This document shows, in pieces, positions 29,537-38,176 of a DNA stretch of 64,000 nucleotides (position 1 is the stretch's first letter; every line of letters begins with the position of its first letter). Origin of the DNA: Salmonella enterica subsp. enterica serovar Choleraesuis (lineage in GTDB: Bacteria; Pseudomonadota; Gammaproteobacteria; Enterobacterales; Enterobacteriaceae). The notes under the pieces were generated by a model, which made no database searches, had not been told where the DNA came from, and worked only from the letters and a program-made list of their open reading frames with translations. Made by a program: the position numbers and the translations under genes. The DNA lies in contig AP025685.1 of NCBI GenBank assembly GCA_022846635.1, forward strand, positions 1,612,001-1,676,000, given 5' to 3'.

Positions 29537-29577
29537 AGCGCGTCTGGCAAATGGCCCGACGCGCTATGGAATTTTTT
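29537..29577 (+). terminator. Hairpin after yebY
   Basis: AGCGCGTC (29537-29544) pairs with GACGCGCT (29558-29565), with ATGGAATTTTTTT after it. Position suggests a terminator for the yobA operon. Confidence 0.7.
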
Positions 29578-29638
29578 TCACTTTATAAAATTTTTTTTGG
29601 CAAAAAGTCCTCAGGACTGGAAAAGCGTCGAAGCTCAT

Positions 29639-29645
29639 CTATCCT
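29639..29645 (+). promoter_or_regulatory. Sigma-S-type -10 element of sdsR
   Basis: CTATCCT, a good match to the extended stationary-phase -10 (CTAyaCT), about 7 bases before the likely SdsR start. SdsR is a sigma-S-dependent sRNA in enterobacteria. Confidence 0.6.
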
Positions 29646-29651
29646 TTAAAG

Positions 29652-29756
29652 GGCAGGGCAACCAAGCCTGCATAAATGCCAACTTTTAGCGCACGGCTCT
29701 CTCCCAAGAGCCATTTCCCTGGACCGAATATAGGAATCGTATTCGGTCTTTTTTTA
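29652..29756 (+). ncRNA. sdsR: SdsR (RyeB) small regulatory RNA
   Basis: Highly conserved trans-acting, Hfq-dependent sRNA of stationary phase; known targets in relatives include ompD, tolC and mutS mRNAs. The core from TGCCAACTTTTAGCGCACGG through CTCTCCCAAGAGCC is, from memory, identical or nearly so to E. coli. The terminator is GACCGAATA (29722-29730) paired with TATTCGGTC (29740-29748) followed by Ts. The 5' end (around 29652-29658) is shorter than in E. coli before AGCCTGCAT. In E. coli the antisense partner RyeA/SraC is made from the opposite strand; it is likely here too but not separately visible. It lies next to yebY as in E. coli. Confidence 0.93.
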
Positions 29757-30003
29757 TCTATCAAACTGCGAAGGGATATTCAACAGCATCCGCCAAATCC
29801 CCAAAACAACTCGAAATCATGCTTTCTGGGTCAAACCATAACATACTCAGAGCCACGGCTGTCCAGCTATTTTTTCGACATTGTTAAATTTTTGTGTCCT
29901 GAAAACGGTGGCGAACAATCATCTCGCCGGACGCTTAGTGGTATGTGATTGATCCTGCGAAGTCAGAGCTTTGTTTTTTGCAGTTGTACTGCGCTTAAAA
30001 GGG

Positions 30004-30402
30004 TTAATCTTTTTCTGGAATGTATTCTTTCTTCAGGCTCTGATATCGCTCGCGTTGCTCTGGCGTAAGGATTTGAGCTTTAATCGCAGTGAGTAGCCGC
30101 TCATACTTTGCGTTCTTTTCTAACTCGTCACGAAACCGATAGTAAGCGGCGGGAGAGATGCTATTAAAGTAGAGGTTTTCGGCTGTTACATAAGCTCTGT
30201 CCTCGGCTTCATTAAGCTTATCTATCGCCTCGCGATAGCAAAAATGCTCCCTGTCCTGCGGGATTGAGAGGTCCTCAACTAACATCAGTCTGGTAATCAT
30301 ATCGTGGGCAAGTTTTCGCTTCTGCGCTTCGCATTGTTTCGTCATGTAATGTCGGGTTGCGAAAAAGACAATCACCGCAACGATGATCATGGCTGTAGAC
30401 AT
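30004..30402 (-). CDS. Membrane-anchored protein of unknown function
   Basis: 132 residues, not recognised. An N-terminal hydrophobic segment (M-S-T-A-M-I-I-V-A-V-I-V-F-F-A, residues 1-15 or so) is followed by a charged, mostly helical domain (to C-terminus P-E-K-D) with likely coiled-coil stretches (K-L-N-E-A-E-D-R-A and R-D-E-L-E-K-N-A-K-Y-E-R-L). Three cysteines or fewer. The start at 30402 has GGAGG 5 bases upstream; the ORF could begin 6 codons earlier but without RBS. It occupies part of the slot where E. coli carries pphA. Probably a single-pass inner-membrane protein facing the cytoplasm. Confidence 0.7.
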   Translation of the reverse strand: MSTAMIIVAVIVFFATRHYMTKQCEAQKRKLAHDMITRLMLVEDLSIPQDREHFCYREAIDKLNEAEDRAYVTAENLYFNSISPAAYYRFRDELEKNAKYERLLTAIKAQILTPEQRERYQSLKKEYIPEKD

Positions 30403-30972
30403 ACTTCCTCCAAAGAACAAGCCGCGAAAATAGCATGGGTAAAATTATTACACTTTGCGTTACATCACTGTCACGTAGCGATTCGATATAGGCTTACAGG
30501 TAAGAGGCTACAGCGCATGTTAGATTAAAGCTGGTTGGTCACCAGTGCGACTCAATCTCCAGCCAGAACGTATTTTGGTGTGTTTGTCGTATCAGTCTGT
30601 TTCCCTGCGCCGTATGTAGATAACCCTTATTTTATTAGTGATTAATCTCTGTGAGTATCTAAAGAGGGATAAATAATTTCCTGCTTGATTATTACTGATG
30701 ATGTTCTATCTTCTGTGAAGAATATATTAGCTTGAATTGTTTTGGTTGTTTATGTTTCTACCATTAAAAATGGTCATTCTCAAAATATAGTGAATTTTTT
30801 AGGTGGTTTTAATTATCGTTAATGAATCGTTTGGAGAGTTAATAATGAACCTGCTGTTAGTATCCTTGCCTGTAGTGGCGTAAAAAATATAACGACCCAC
30901 AACCTTTGTTGCGAAAGCAAAGATGATGGCCGGTCTGAAATTGTATGGATTGTAAAATTAAGGATATGAAAC
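30403..30972. other. Long AT-rich gap upstream of the autotransporter
   Basis: 570 bases without a supported gene. Markedly AT-rich compared with the neighbouring conserved genes (for example 30640-30840), as expected for H-NS-bound, horizontally acquired DNA. It would contain the promoter of the autotransporter gene; I cannot assign a -10/-35 pair with confidence. Confidence 0.5.
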
Positions 30973-33900
30973 TTGCGTAAACTCTCGCTCGCTATTTCTA
31001 TTGCACTGATGGTTCCCGGCACCTCAAGCTATGCCGTGGATGAACATATTGTCCGGAATGCCAAGGGTGTTCCGGTATTTCAGGTGCGGTTTTTTGATAC
31101 TGACAGCGGCCCTTTCATTGAAGGTGAAGATTCAGCGTTGGAATCAGCGTGGAATATGAATCAGCAGCAAAAGAGTAAAGTACTGGATGCGATAAGTTAT
31201 TGGGCTAATGTAATCACACCCGTAGCGGGTAGCCTGCCGGCAATTATTAATGTTGGAACTTTTGATGATGAAAATGCCGCAGGGGTAAGTGGCAACGTAT
31301 CGGATGCAAGCTATAGCCAGACTAAGTTACAGGCCGTCTTGACCGGAAAAGATCCCGGTGAGCCTGAGTTTGGCTCTCACGCTCAGTTTATTCTTGGCAA
31401 ACTTAATTTTTCTGAACAGCCTGCGGCTCCTTCTCAGTTACCTCCTCCCGGAGGTACAGATCTCACCGGCGTTGCTATTCATGAACTGGCACATGGCCTG
31501 GGTATTTCCAGTACCGCGAGCGATAAGATGGGGGAGGATTCGGCAACGCCATACTTTGATCAAACCTCTGGTAGCTGGTCGCAGCATATGCGCGATGATA
31601 ACGGTAACCCGGCACGACCAGGCCAGGTCATCATATGCTCGGGGTGTAACAATGCTTACGACCCGCAAGGGTTTGATGTGCGCCAAAACAGCCCTTATTT
31701 TGTCGGGAAAAATGTTAGTGAAGTACTAAGAGGCGCTATGCCCGGCATCCCTCTGAAAATTGTCTCCGAAGATGGTGAAGTTGATGATGATTACATGAGT
31801 CATTCAGAGCTGAAAAATAGCCTGATGAGCCATCAGGATTATCGGAACTACACTACGTTTATGGAGGCTGAGTTAGCGTTATTACAGGACATGGGATATC
31901 AGATAGATAGAAGGAACTATTTTGGCTTTTCTCTCTATAATGATGGGCAGTCAATTATTAATGAGCATGAATACTTTCAGCGCAATCAAAACGGCACGGG
32001 ATATATTAAAGGTCAATACAATACGACCCCGCTCGGATTAGGCTTACATATTTACGGCAGCGATAATCGGGTCTTTCAAAAAGGTGACATATTAACGCGT
32101 GGGGCCGGCGCTGCGGGTATCAGAGTCGATGGTGAAAATAACACGCTCAGCGTAGAGCATGGTACATCTATTCATGCTGATGGTGTAAACGGTCGCGGGG
32201 TGATGTTTAGCTATGGCAAAGATCATAATTTTATCCAGCGTGGTGATATTCAAGCCATGGGCGAGAATGGTATTGCCGCAAGCTTCGACTTTGGTAATAA
32301 CCTGCTGGGCAATGATAGTGACTATCGCGGTTCATATATTCACGAAGTAGGTGGTGAAAAGGGCGAGTCATTATCAGAGCTGGACGGTGCGTTGGTCAAT
32401 AATATCGATATCAGCGGCCGGTTGGCCGGCAGATCTGCTGCAATTTATATTTCACCTAATGCACTGGTTAATAATATTAATATCCTCAACGGTGCGCAGC
32501 TTGAAGGAGATATTTATTCTGGCTATGCGCAACAGGATGAAGATGGCAATGCGCGCCTGACAACGCTGACATTTGGCCGCCGGTCGGACACCGAGGGCCG
32601 GGCGACCGAACAGACCGATCCTGATTTTCGGCTCCGTTATGATGGCAATATCGAAGGCCTTGAAAGCCTGGCCGTGCGTGCTGAAGGCGGCATCACTTCG
32701 CTGAATGGTCGCCACCAAATTTACAGTATGAACATTTTGCAGCAGGCTGTTGTTACCGGTGACAGTGAGTTCCGGCTTAACCCGGCGGGTCAGTTTGTGA
32801 ATGATGGCGTGCTCTCTCCCGGCAATGGATTGGGACAGATGACAATTAAAGGGGACTACCGGCAGAGCGAAGAAGGGCAGTTATTACTCCAGTTAGATGG
32901 CCACGGGGGGCACGATTCATTGACCGTTCAGGGCCATGCAGAACTTGACGGTAATCTGACTTTTGTCGCAGTCAAAGATTGGTACGCTCCAGACTGGTCA
33001 ACAATAACCGATAACTGGGTACAAACAGATTTACGCACCGGTGATTTTAGTAAGATATCCGGTCTGACAAACTCTCCAACGTTGGAGCTGGCTGTAGCTC
33101 CAGGCCCGAATGGCAGCTATCAGCTTAGTGCGCATCGGGCTGCAGATGCCTATAGCCGTTACGGGCTAAACGGCAACGGGCGAAAAGTTGGGCAGGCGCT
33201 GGATACTATGGTTAAAAATGCCGGGCCTGATTTGCAGTCTGTGTACCGTGCGCTGGACTTTTCGGCGGCTAATGGCGCTACCGTTTCCCATGCTCTGGCC
33301 CAGTTATCTCCGGCCGCTTACAGCGCCATGTTTGCCAGCTCATTAAACCGCGAACATCAGATTAGCGATACCCTCAACGGCGTAAGCTTATCATCCCAAT
33401 TTGAGGGTTTTGCTAATGGTGAATGGCGCGGTTTTGCCCAGCCGTTTGGCGGTGGATTTTGGCAGCAACGGCAGGGTAATCAGATTGGCTATCGTGCCTC
33501 TGGCTATGGCGTTATCGTCGGGGCGGAGAGACCAATATCAGACGATAACTACTGGGTTGCTGGTTTTCACGGTGTGATTAGCAGCCAATCGGTCAACGTT
33601 AAGTCGCCTGAGGATGGGAGGGGTAAAACTAACGCTTTTGGCCTGGGGGTTCAGGCACGGTATCAGCAGGCGGCGAATTCCGGCGGCTATTTATTTGGGC
33701 AGGCCCGGCTGGGCACAGAGAATGGTCGAATGGAACGGCGCATACAGGTAGATGATTATTCCGCACGCAATCACGCTGAATGGCATGGATTCAATGGCTC
33801 AGCCTCGGCGGCCGGCGGCTATCGTTGGGCTATAGGTGATTCTCTGAACGTTGGGCCGCTGGCGGCGCTGGATTATGTACAGCTAGCTCGTCCGGACATT

Positions 33901-34266
33901 ACAGAAAGAGGCCACAGTGCAACCCGGCTAAAACTAGGCTCGAAAGATATACACTCCCTGCGTTCAAGGCTAGGGGTGAACGGTGAATGGTTGTTGCAAA
34001 ACAATCTGACTGCCAGCATGCAGCTGAGCTGGGATCGAGAGTTAAGAGATATGGGGCTGCGGCAATCCGCCAGATTTACCGGAGATAAAAATACGCGCTT
34101 CACCAGTAGCAATACTATTGCCGGGCGTAATTCTCTGGGCATTCAGGGAGGAGCGAGCTACGCCCTGAGCAAAAATGCTGAGCTGGGCGTTTCGATTGCC
34201 AGCGATATTTTCCGCTCGGGCTATTATTCGTTGACGGGTAACGTTTCGGCAACCTGGCGCTTCTAA
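30973..34266 (+). CDS. Autotransporter with zinc-metallopeptidase passenger
   Basis: 1097 residues. A Sec-type signal peptide (to about S-S-Y-A, residue 21) leads into a zincin domain: H170-E-L-A-H174-G-L-G177-I-S, with a Met-turn candidate in N-S-L-M285-S-H, and L-A-L-L-Q-D-M-G-Y after it. A C-S-G-C pair (222/225) is unusual for a passenger. Residues about 355-700 look like beta-helix repeats (G-I-R-V-D-G-E-N-N, G-V-L-S-P-G-N-G). Residues about 815-1097 form a typical autotransporter barrel ending S-A-T-W-R-F. So a self-secreted, surface protease is predicted; substrate unknown. The start is odd: TTG at 30973 with AGGA 8 bases upstream; the nearby ATG (30966) hits a stop after four codons. 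Not in E. coli at this locus. Confidence 0.82.
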   Translation: MRKLSLAISIALMVPGTSSYAVDEHIVRNAKGVPVFQVRFFDTDSGPFIEGEDSALESAWNMNQQQKSKVLDAISYWANVITPVAGSLPAIINVGTFDDENAAGVSGNVSDASYSQTKLQAVLTGKDPGEPEFGSHAQFILGKLNFSEQPAAPSQLPPPGGTDLTGVAIHELAHGLGISSTASDKMGEDSATPYFDQTSGSWSQHMRDDNGNPARPGQVIICSGCNNAYDPQGFDVRQNSPYFVGKNVSEVLRGAMPGIPLKIVSEDGEVDDDYMSHSELKNSLMSHQDYRNYTTFMEAELALLQDMGYQIDRRNYFGFSLYNDGQSIINEHEYFQRNQNGTGYIKGQYNTTPLGLGLHIYGSDNRVFQKGDILTRGAGAAGIRVDGENNTLSVEHGTSIHADGVNGRGVMFSYGKDHNFIQRGDIQAMGENGIAASFDFGNNLLGNDSDYRGSYIHEVGGEKGESLSELDGALVNNIDISGRLAGRSAAIYISPNALVNNINILNGAQLEGDIYSGYAQQDEDGNARLTTLTFGRRSDTEGRATEQTDPDFRLRYDGNIEGLESLAVRAEGGITSLNGRHQIYSMNILQQAVVTGDSEFRLNPAGQFVNDGVLSPGNGLGQMTIKGDYRQSEEGQLLLQLDGHGGHDSLTVQGHAELDGNLTFVAVKDWYAPDWSTITDNWVQTDLRTGDFSKISGLTNSPTLELAVAPGPNGSYQLSAHRAADAYSRYGLNGNGRKVGQALDTMVKNAGPDLQSVYRALDFSAANGATVSHALAQLSPAAYSAMFASSLNREHQISDTLNGVSLSSQFEGFANGEWRGFAQPFGGGFWQQRQGNQIGYRASGYGVIVGAERPISDDNYWVAGFHGVISSQSVNVKSPEDGRGKTNAFGLGVQARYQQAANSGGYLFGQARLGTENGRMERRIQVDDYSARNHAEWHGFNGSASAAGGYRWAIGDSLNVGPLAALDYVQLARPDITERGHSATRLKLGSKDIHSLRSRLGVNGEWLLQNNLTASMQLSWDRELRDMGLRQSARFTGDKNTRFTSSNTIAGRNSLGIQGGASYALSKNAELGVSIASDIFRSGYYSLTGNVSATWRF

Positions 34267-34312
34267 TGTTTTAAAATGGCAAGCAGAGGTTTTTTCTGGT
34301 TGCTGCTCTATC

Positions 34313-34343
34313 AAACCGCCTCACCTAATTTGAGGCGGTTTTG
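34313..34343 (+). terminator. Terminator after the autotransporter
   Basis: AAACCGCCTCA (34313-34323) and TGAGGCGGTTT (34331-34341) make a perfect 11-bp stem with a CCTAATT loop and a T-rich end. Confidence 0.88.
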
Positions 34344-34386
34344 CTAAAAATCCGAACCCGCTTTGATTTTAAAAAAAGGAGTGTTC

Positions 34387-35067
34387 TTACTCCCAGGAAT
34401 ACTCTTCATCGCCGATGCTGCGAGCAGTTCTAGGGGCCACATTAACAGAAGAGTAAGCCATACTGGTCGCCTGAGCAGGTGCAAAACGCCAGTAAAGCGC
34501 CGCAAAGAGATTCAGACTGTAGCCGAGCAGCTCCACGCCTTCTTCAATACTGGCTTTTACCTGGTAGGCATAGCCATCGGTAAGCACATTTTTCCATAAA
34601 GCCGACATTCCAAACAGACGGGAAAACACCAGCACGCAAACCAGTCCACTCATCAAATAACCAAAACCTGGATGGCGGATAAGTGCTACCAGCCCCGGGG
34701 CAATGGTGGTGCGATGACGCCATGCATAAGCCAGAGTGATTACCGTTGCCGATAAGGCGAACCACAGCCAGGCCCCGTGGCGGATGAAGTCAAAAAAGTA
34801 ATCCAGCTCCCGTATCAGCAAGACAAGATAGAAGCCACCGGCCAGCATCAAACCCGCTCTCCACTGAGTATTGCGCAGAGCGCTGGTGATAAATATTGCA
34901 GCGGTTATGAGCAGAAATAGCTCTTGCGTCAGTTCGGTGAGCGACCACTCTTTAACGCCATTTGCGAGCCAGAGAGTGTCAATGTAGATAAGCGCCGGAG
35001 CTAAAGCCCCAAAAACGGATATGGCAAAAAAAAGACCAATTTGCTTCAAAATTATACGACCAGGCAT
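34387..35067 (-). CDS. Polytopic membrane protein of unknown function
   Basis: 226 residues, not recognised. About six hydrophobic segments (for example I-G-L-F-F-A-I-S-V-F-G-A-L, E-L-F-L-L-I-T-A-A-I-F-I, L-M-L-A-G-G-F-Y-L-V-L-L, W-L-W-F-A-L-S-A-T-V-I, Y-L-M-S-G-L-V-C-V-L-V-F) and a polar C-terminal tail ending E-E-Y-S-W-E. A strong RBS (AAGGAGCAAGTTA) precedes ATG 35067. It is convergent with the autotransporter gene and divergent from the acetyltransferase gene, so it is a single-gene unit. No motif suggests a transport or enzyme function. Confidence 0.7.
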   Translation of the reverse strand: MPGRIILKQIGLFFAISVFGALAPALIYIDTLWLANGVKEWSLTELTQELFLLITAAIFITSALRNTQWRAGLMLAGGFYLVLLIRELDYFFDFIRHGAWLWFALSATVITLAYAWRHRTTIAPGLVALIRHPGFGYLMSGLVCVLVFSRLFGMSALWKNVLTDGYAYQVKASIEEGVELLGYSLNLFAALYWRFAPAQATSMAYSSVNVAPRTARSIGDEEYSWE

Positions 35068-35364
35068 TAACTTGCTCCTTGCGGTTTATTGCTGTCCCTA
35101 GAGTACTGTCCAGACGAAAATGGGTATTTGCAGATTTTGCTTAATGAAACATTAATATTACATATTAAGCATATAATTTTATTTGTGTTTACTATTCTGG
35201 TCATTTAATCGAGTCTGATGGGCCTGATATGGATTGAACATCTGACATATTGAGTGAAGACGGGTTATATTTTTTGAGGTCATCTGCGGCCATTATGAAG
35301 ATATTTTAGGCAGGCTAGTGATTAACGGTTAATTTGTAGCATTGGCAAAAGCGAGAGTTTGGAA
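35068..35364. other. AT-rich divergent gap
   Basis: 297 bases between the membrane protein gene (minus) and the acetyltransferase gene (plus). AT-rich, especially 35140-35200. I see no RNA gene or ORF; it must hold both promoters. Confidence 0.5.
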
Positions 35365-35883
35365 ATGAATAGTGCAGCACCTGATTTGATAACCGATCGT
35401 TTGTATCTGCGCCATTTTAGTGCTGATGATTATCCCGCACTGGTCGCCTGCTGGCAGGACCCGGGCGTGGTGCGTTTCATTGGCGGGCAGCCGCAAAATG
35501 CGGAGATGACCTGGGGCCGTTTATTGCGCTATCTGGGCCACTGGATGATGGAGGGATATGGCTACTGGGCGGTGTTTGATAAAGCCAGCGATAGTTTTGT
35601 TGGTGCCGTGGGTTTGCAAAGCATGCGCCGTGAAGTGGATCCACCGCTGTTGCTGCCTGAAGCGGGCTGGACAATATTGCCGGAGTGGCAGGGCAGAGGC
35701 TATGCCCGTGAAGCGATGACGGCGGTGATTGAGTGGGCTTCACTGCATTTACCCGGTGCGCTTTGCTGCATAATCAATGCCGAAAATGCGCCATCAATAG
35801 CGCTGGCAAGGCGACTGGGATTCAAAGACGGCGAACCTCGTCAGTATAACGGCCACGCTGTGGCGTATTTTGAGCGCCCCTGA
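35365..35883 (+). CDS. GNAT-family N-acetyltransferase
   Basis: 172 residues of the RimJ/RimL-like acetyltransferase type (Acetyltransf_3). Begins with the usual L-I-T-D-R-L-Y-L-R-H-F; the acetyl-CoA pyrophosphate loop is P-E-W-Q-G-R-G-Y-A-R-E-A (Q/R-x-x-G-x-G/A), followed by A-E-N-A-P-S-I-A-L-A-R-R-L-G-F. Substrate cannot be told from sequence; related proteins modify protein N-termini, polyamines or drugs. ATG at 35365 preferred over the in-frame TTG at 35359. Part of the non-E. coli insert in the pphA region. Confidence 0.85.
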   Translation: MNSAAPDLITDRLYLRHFSADDYPALVACWQDPGVVRFIGGQPQNAEMTWGRLLRYLGHWMMEGYGYWAVFDKASDSFVGAVGLQSMRREVDPPLLLPEAGWTILPEWQGRGYAREAMTAVIEWASLHLPGALCCIINAENAPSIALARRLGFKDGEPRQYNGHAVAYFERP

Positions 35884-35896
35884 TAGCTGCGCTCGA

Positions 35897-36088
35897 TTAT
35901 TCTGAACGGTAGCGGTGGGCTGGCTGCCAGTAACTATCAATAAAATTCTCAATCGGATAGCAACCACCGTTGCGAATACGCTGGGAGTCCATGGCTCGCA
36001 GGCACTGGGGTTCGTTATTGTAGACGTCGATAACCAGATCGTCGCAGCCACCATCCAGATAGCAAACAAATAACACCAAAGCGAACAT
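35897..36088 (-). CDS. yebW: YebW, small conserved protein
   Basis: 63 residues, same length as E. coli YebW and clearly homologous: M-F-A-L-V-L-F-V-C-Y-L-D-G-G-C at the start, then Q-R-I-R-x-G-G-C and I-E-N-F-I-D. Four cysteines (9, 15, 29, 43) are conserved in pattern. Function unknown. It marks the return to E. coli-like gene order after the accessory segment 30.0-35.9 kb. Confidence 0.9.
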   Translation of the reverse strand: MFALVLFVCYLDGGCDDLVIDVYNNEPQCLRAMDSQRIRNGGCYPIENFIDSYWQPAHRYRSE

Positions 36089-36149
36089 ATCGCACTCGAA
36101 TCAAAGGAATGAGTGATTCAGTTTAGGTGATTGCGAGCAGGGGTAAAGG

Positions 36150-36178
36150 AATAAAATAACCCGTCTGTGCGACGGGTT
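36150..36178 (-). terminator. Terminator after yebV
   Basis: AACCCGTC (36159-36166) pairs with GACGGGTT (36171-36178); the minus-strand transcript continues into ATTTTATT. Confidence 0.75.
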
Positions 36179-36187
36179 CTTTGGCAA

Positions 36188-36430
36188 TCATGCAAAGCGC
36201 ATGACCCAGGCGTGGGACTGTTTATCGTAGTGCTTACGGAATAGGACGGATTTTTTACCATTAAGTAGTGCCGGAATGCTGGTTTCAGCGTCCCAGGCAT
36301 CGAGCTGCATACAGAGGTCAGGATCGGACTCACAAGGAATACGTAACGTTCGCTCGCCATCGGAGCTTTCGGTACTCAGTTCCGCATCGTCGATTTCAAA
36401 AGCGCCGATGCGCAGGCTAGTCTTCGTCAT
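36188..36430 (-). CDS. yebV: YebV, small conserved protein
   Basis: 80 residues (E. coli 78), strongly conserved: R-I-G-A-F-E-I-D-D-A-E-L and S-D-P-D-L-C-M-Q-L-D-A-W-D-A-E-T-S-I-P-A. Soluble, acidic, no known function; in E. coli it is reported among stress-responsive small proteins. Start at 36430 has GGAGAG upstream. Followed by a hairpin terminator. Confidence 0.93.
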   Translation of the reverse strand: MTKTSLRIGAFEIDDAELSTESSDGERTLRIPCESDPDLCMQLDAWDAETSIPALLNGKKSVLFRKHYDKQSHAWVMRFA

Positions 36431-36545
36431 AATGCTCTCCAGAGATTGGTGGTCATTAATGGTGGTATGACCAGTAAGGTCATAATTTCAGACTAGCCAA
36501 TTGCGCACGTAATGCCAATAGCCTGGCGTTTATTTTTTATTCAAA

Positions 36546-37985
36546 TTAAGTTCCGCTGGTAAACAGACGACCATCGCGCACTAAATCACGCGGATAGCTG
36601 TTTTTAAGCCGTAACCCCACTTTTCGGGCCAGCCCCAGCGGCTGATGCTGGAAAGTAACAATCACATTGTCATGCGGAATTTCAGCATCAGGATAGATAT
36701 CCTGGCCTCGATACCAGGCCTGAGCCTGTTCGCCGTTAAGCTCGAATGCGAAGGGGTTGTCACTTCCGGCCAGGGCTATGATTGCCTCATGCTGCCAGCG
36801 ATATCCTTTATTGTGAGTTTCCGCCAGCCGAATGCCGAGACGCGAAAATCGTACCCGACCAATCAGTGGCACTATCTGCTGTGGGAATAGCCACAGCTCT
36901 TTATCGCGCTGCCACAGGGTGAGCGAATCATTCCATTGCAGGCCTACCGTTTGAGCAGCGCTGATAACTTGCTGCGCCGCTTTACCGTTCAGTGGTGCGA
37001 ATGGAAACTGGCCCACTTTAAATTTTGGTGCCGGCAGCGGCGGTACCGAACCAGTTTTTCGCAGTCGGGCAACGAAGAAGCCTTCGCAATCGAAAATTTG
37101 AGGGAATACGTGCAGGTAGCCTTCAGGAGTCGCCGCACGATCAGCGCCTGGGAACAGATTATCCAGCGGCTCAACGGATACCGCATCAGGATAGCGGGCC
37201 AGCAGCCAGGCCAGCGTTTGCTGATTCTCTTCTTCATTAAGGGTACAGGTGGAGTAAACCAGTACACCGTCCGGGCGAAGCGCATGAAACGCGCTGTCGA
37301 TAAGCTCTCGCTGAGTGGCGGCGATTTCTGCATTGCTTTCTGGCGACCAGTTACGCAGCGCATCCGGGTCTTTTCGAACTACGCCTTCGCCGGAGCAGGG
37401 GGCATCCAGTAAAATAGCATCGAAACTTTCCGGCAGCGCGCCGCCGAAAACCCGACCATCAAAATGCGTCAGTGCCACATTGTGGATCCCACAGCGGCTA
37501 ATATTGGCATGCAGCACTTTGACGCGGCTGGCGGAATATTCATTTGCCAGAATAGCGCCCTGATTATTCATTCGGGCAGCAATTTGCGTGGTTTTTGAGC
37601 CTGGCGCGGCGGCGACATCCATCACTCGCTGCGGCTGAGTATCACCAGCAAATAGGGCGGTCACAGGTAGCATGGAGCTGGCTTCCTGGATGTAGAACAA
37701 GCCGCTTAAATGTTCGGCAGTACTGCCCAGCGGTACTTCAGTATCATCGTAATCAATCCAGAACCCTTCCTGACACCACGGCACGGGCGTTAGCTTCCAG
37801 CCATAAGGGGCGACTAATGCCAAAAAATCTTCGACGCTAATTTTAAGGGTATTTACCCGCAGGCTGCGGCGCAGTGGACGCTGGCAGGCGGCGATGAAGT
37901 CATCCATCGATAACCGGGCAGGCATCGCCGCACGGATAACCTCAAGAAACTGTTCGGGAAGAAAGGCGTTAGGGTTCTGAGCCAC
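36546..37985 (-). CDS. rsmF: 16S rRNA m5C1407 methyltransferase RsmF
   Basis: 479 residues, the E. coli length. It methylates C1407 of 16S rRNA in the 30S subunit using SAM. SAM site [12 protein letters not shown], motif [12 protein letters not shown] and motif [11 protein letters not shown] with the catalytic Cys pair are present; a PUA-like C-terminal region follows. I start at GTG 37985 ([10 protein letters not shown]), which aligns with E. coli M-A-Q-H and has AAGG 9 bases upstream. The frame stays open upstream to 38201 without homology. Confidence 0.94.
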   Translation of the reverse strand: MAQNPNAFLPEQFLEVIRAAMPARLSMDDFIAACQRPLRRSLRVNTLKISVEDFLALVAPYGWKLTPVPWCQEGFWIDYDDTEVPLGSTAEHLSGLFYIQEASSMLPVTALFAGDTQPQRVMDVAAAPGSKTTQIAARMNNQGAILANEYSASRVKVLHANISRCGIHNVALTHFDGRVFGGALPESFDAILLDAPCSGEGVVRKDPDALRNWSPESNAEIAATQRELIDSAFHALRPDGVLVYSTCTLNEEENQQTLAWLLARYPDAVSVEPLDNLFPGADRAATPEGYLHVFPQIFDCEGFFVARLRKTGSVPPLPAPKFKVGQFPFAPLNGKAAQQVISAAQTVGLQWNDSLTLWQRDKELWLFPQQIVPLIGRVRFSRLGIRLAETHNKGYRWQHEAIIALAGSDNPFAFELNGEQAQAWYRGQDIYPDAEIPHDNVIVTFQHQPLGLARKVGLRLKNSYPRDLVRDGRLFTSGT

Positions 37986-38107
37986 CGAAGTAAACCTTGT
38001 GCTGATTAGAAGAAAAGAGAGGGGCGGCAGTGTAGCACAAACGCGGCGCGGCCACAGTGTGCCATCAGCGGTAATGTATGGCGTTGGAGAACCAGCCAGG
38101 TTTAGAC

Positions 38108-38132
38108 GTAAAAAAGGGCCGAGAGGCCCTTT
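38108..38132 (-). terminator. Terminator after letB
   Basis: On the minus strand, AAAGGGCC-TCTC-GGCCC followed by six Ts. A second hairpin (GCCCCGA 38151-38157 with TCGGGGC) lies between it and the letB stop. Confidence 0.85.
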
Positions 38133-38176
38133 GGGTAATAGTTTTGGATAGCCCCGAACCTGTCGGGGCGTTCGCA

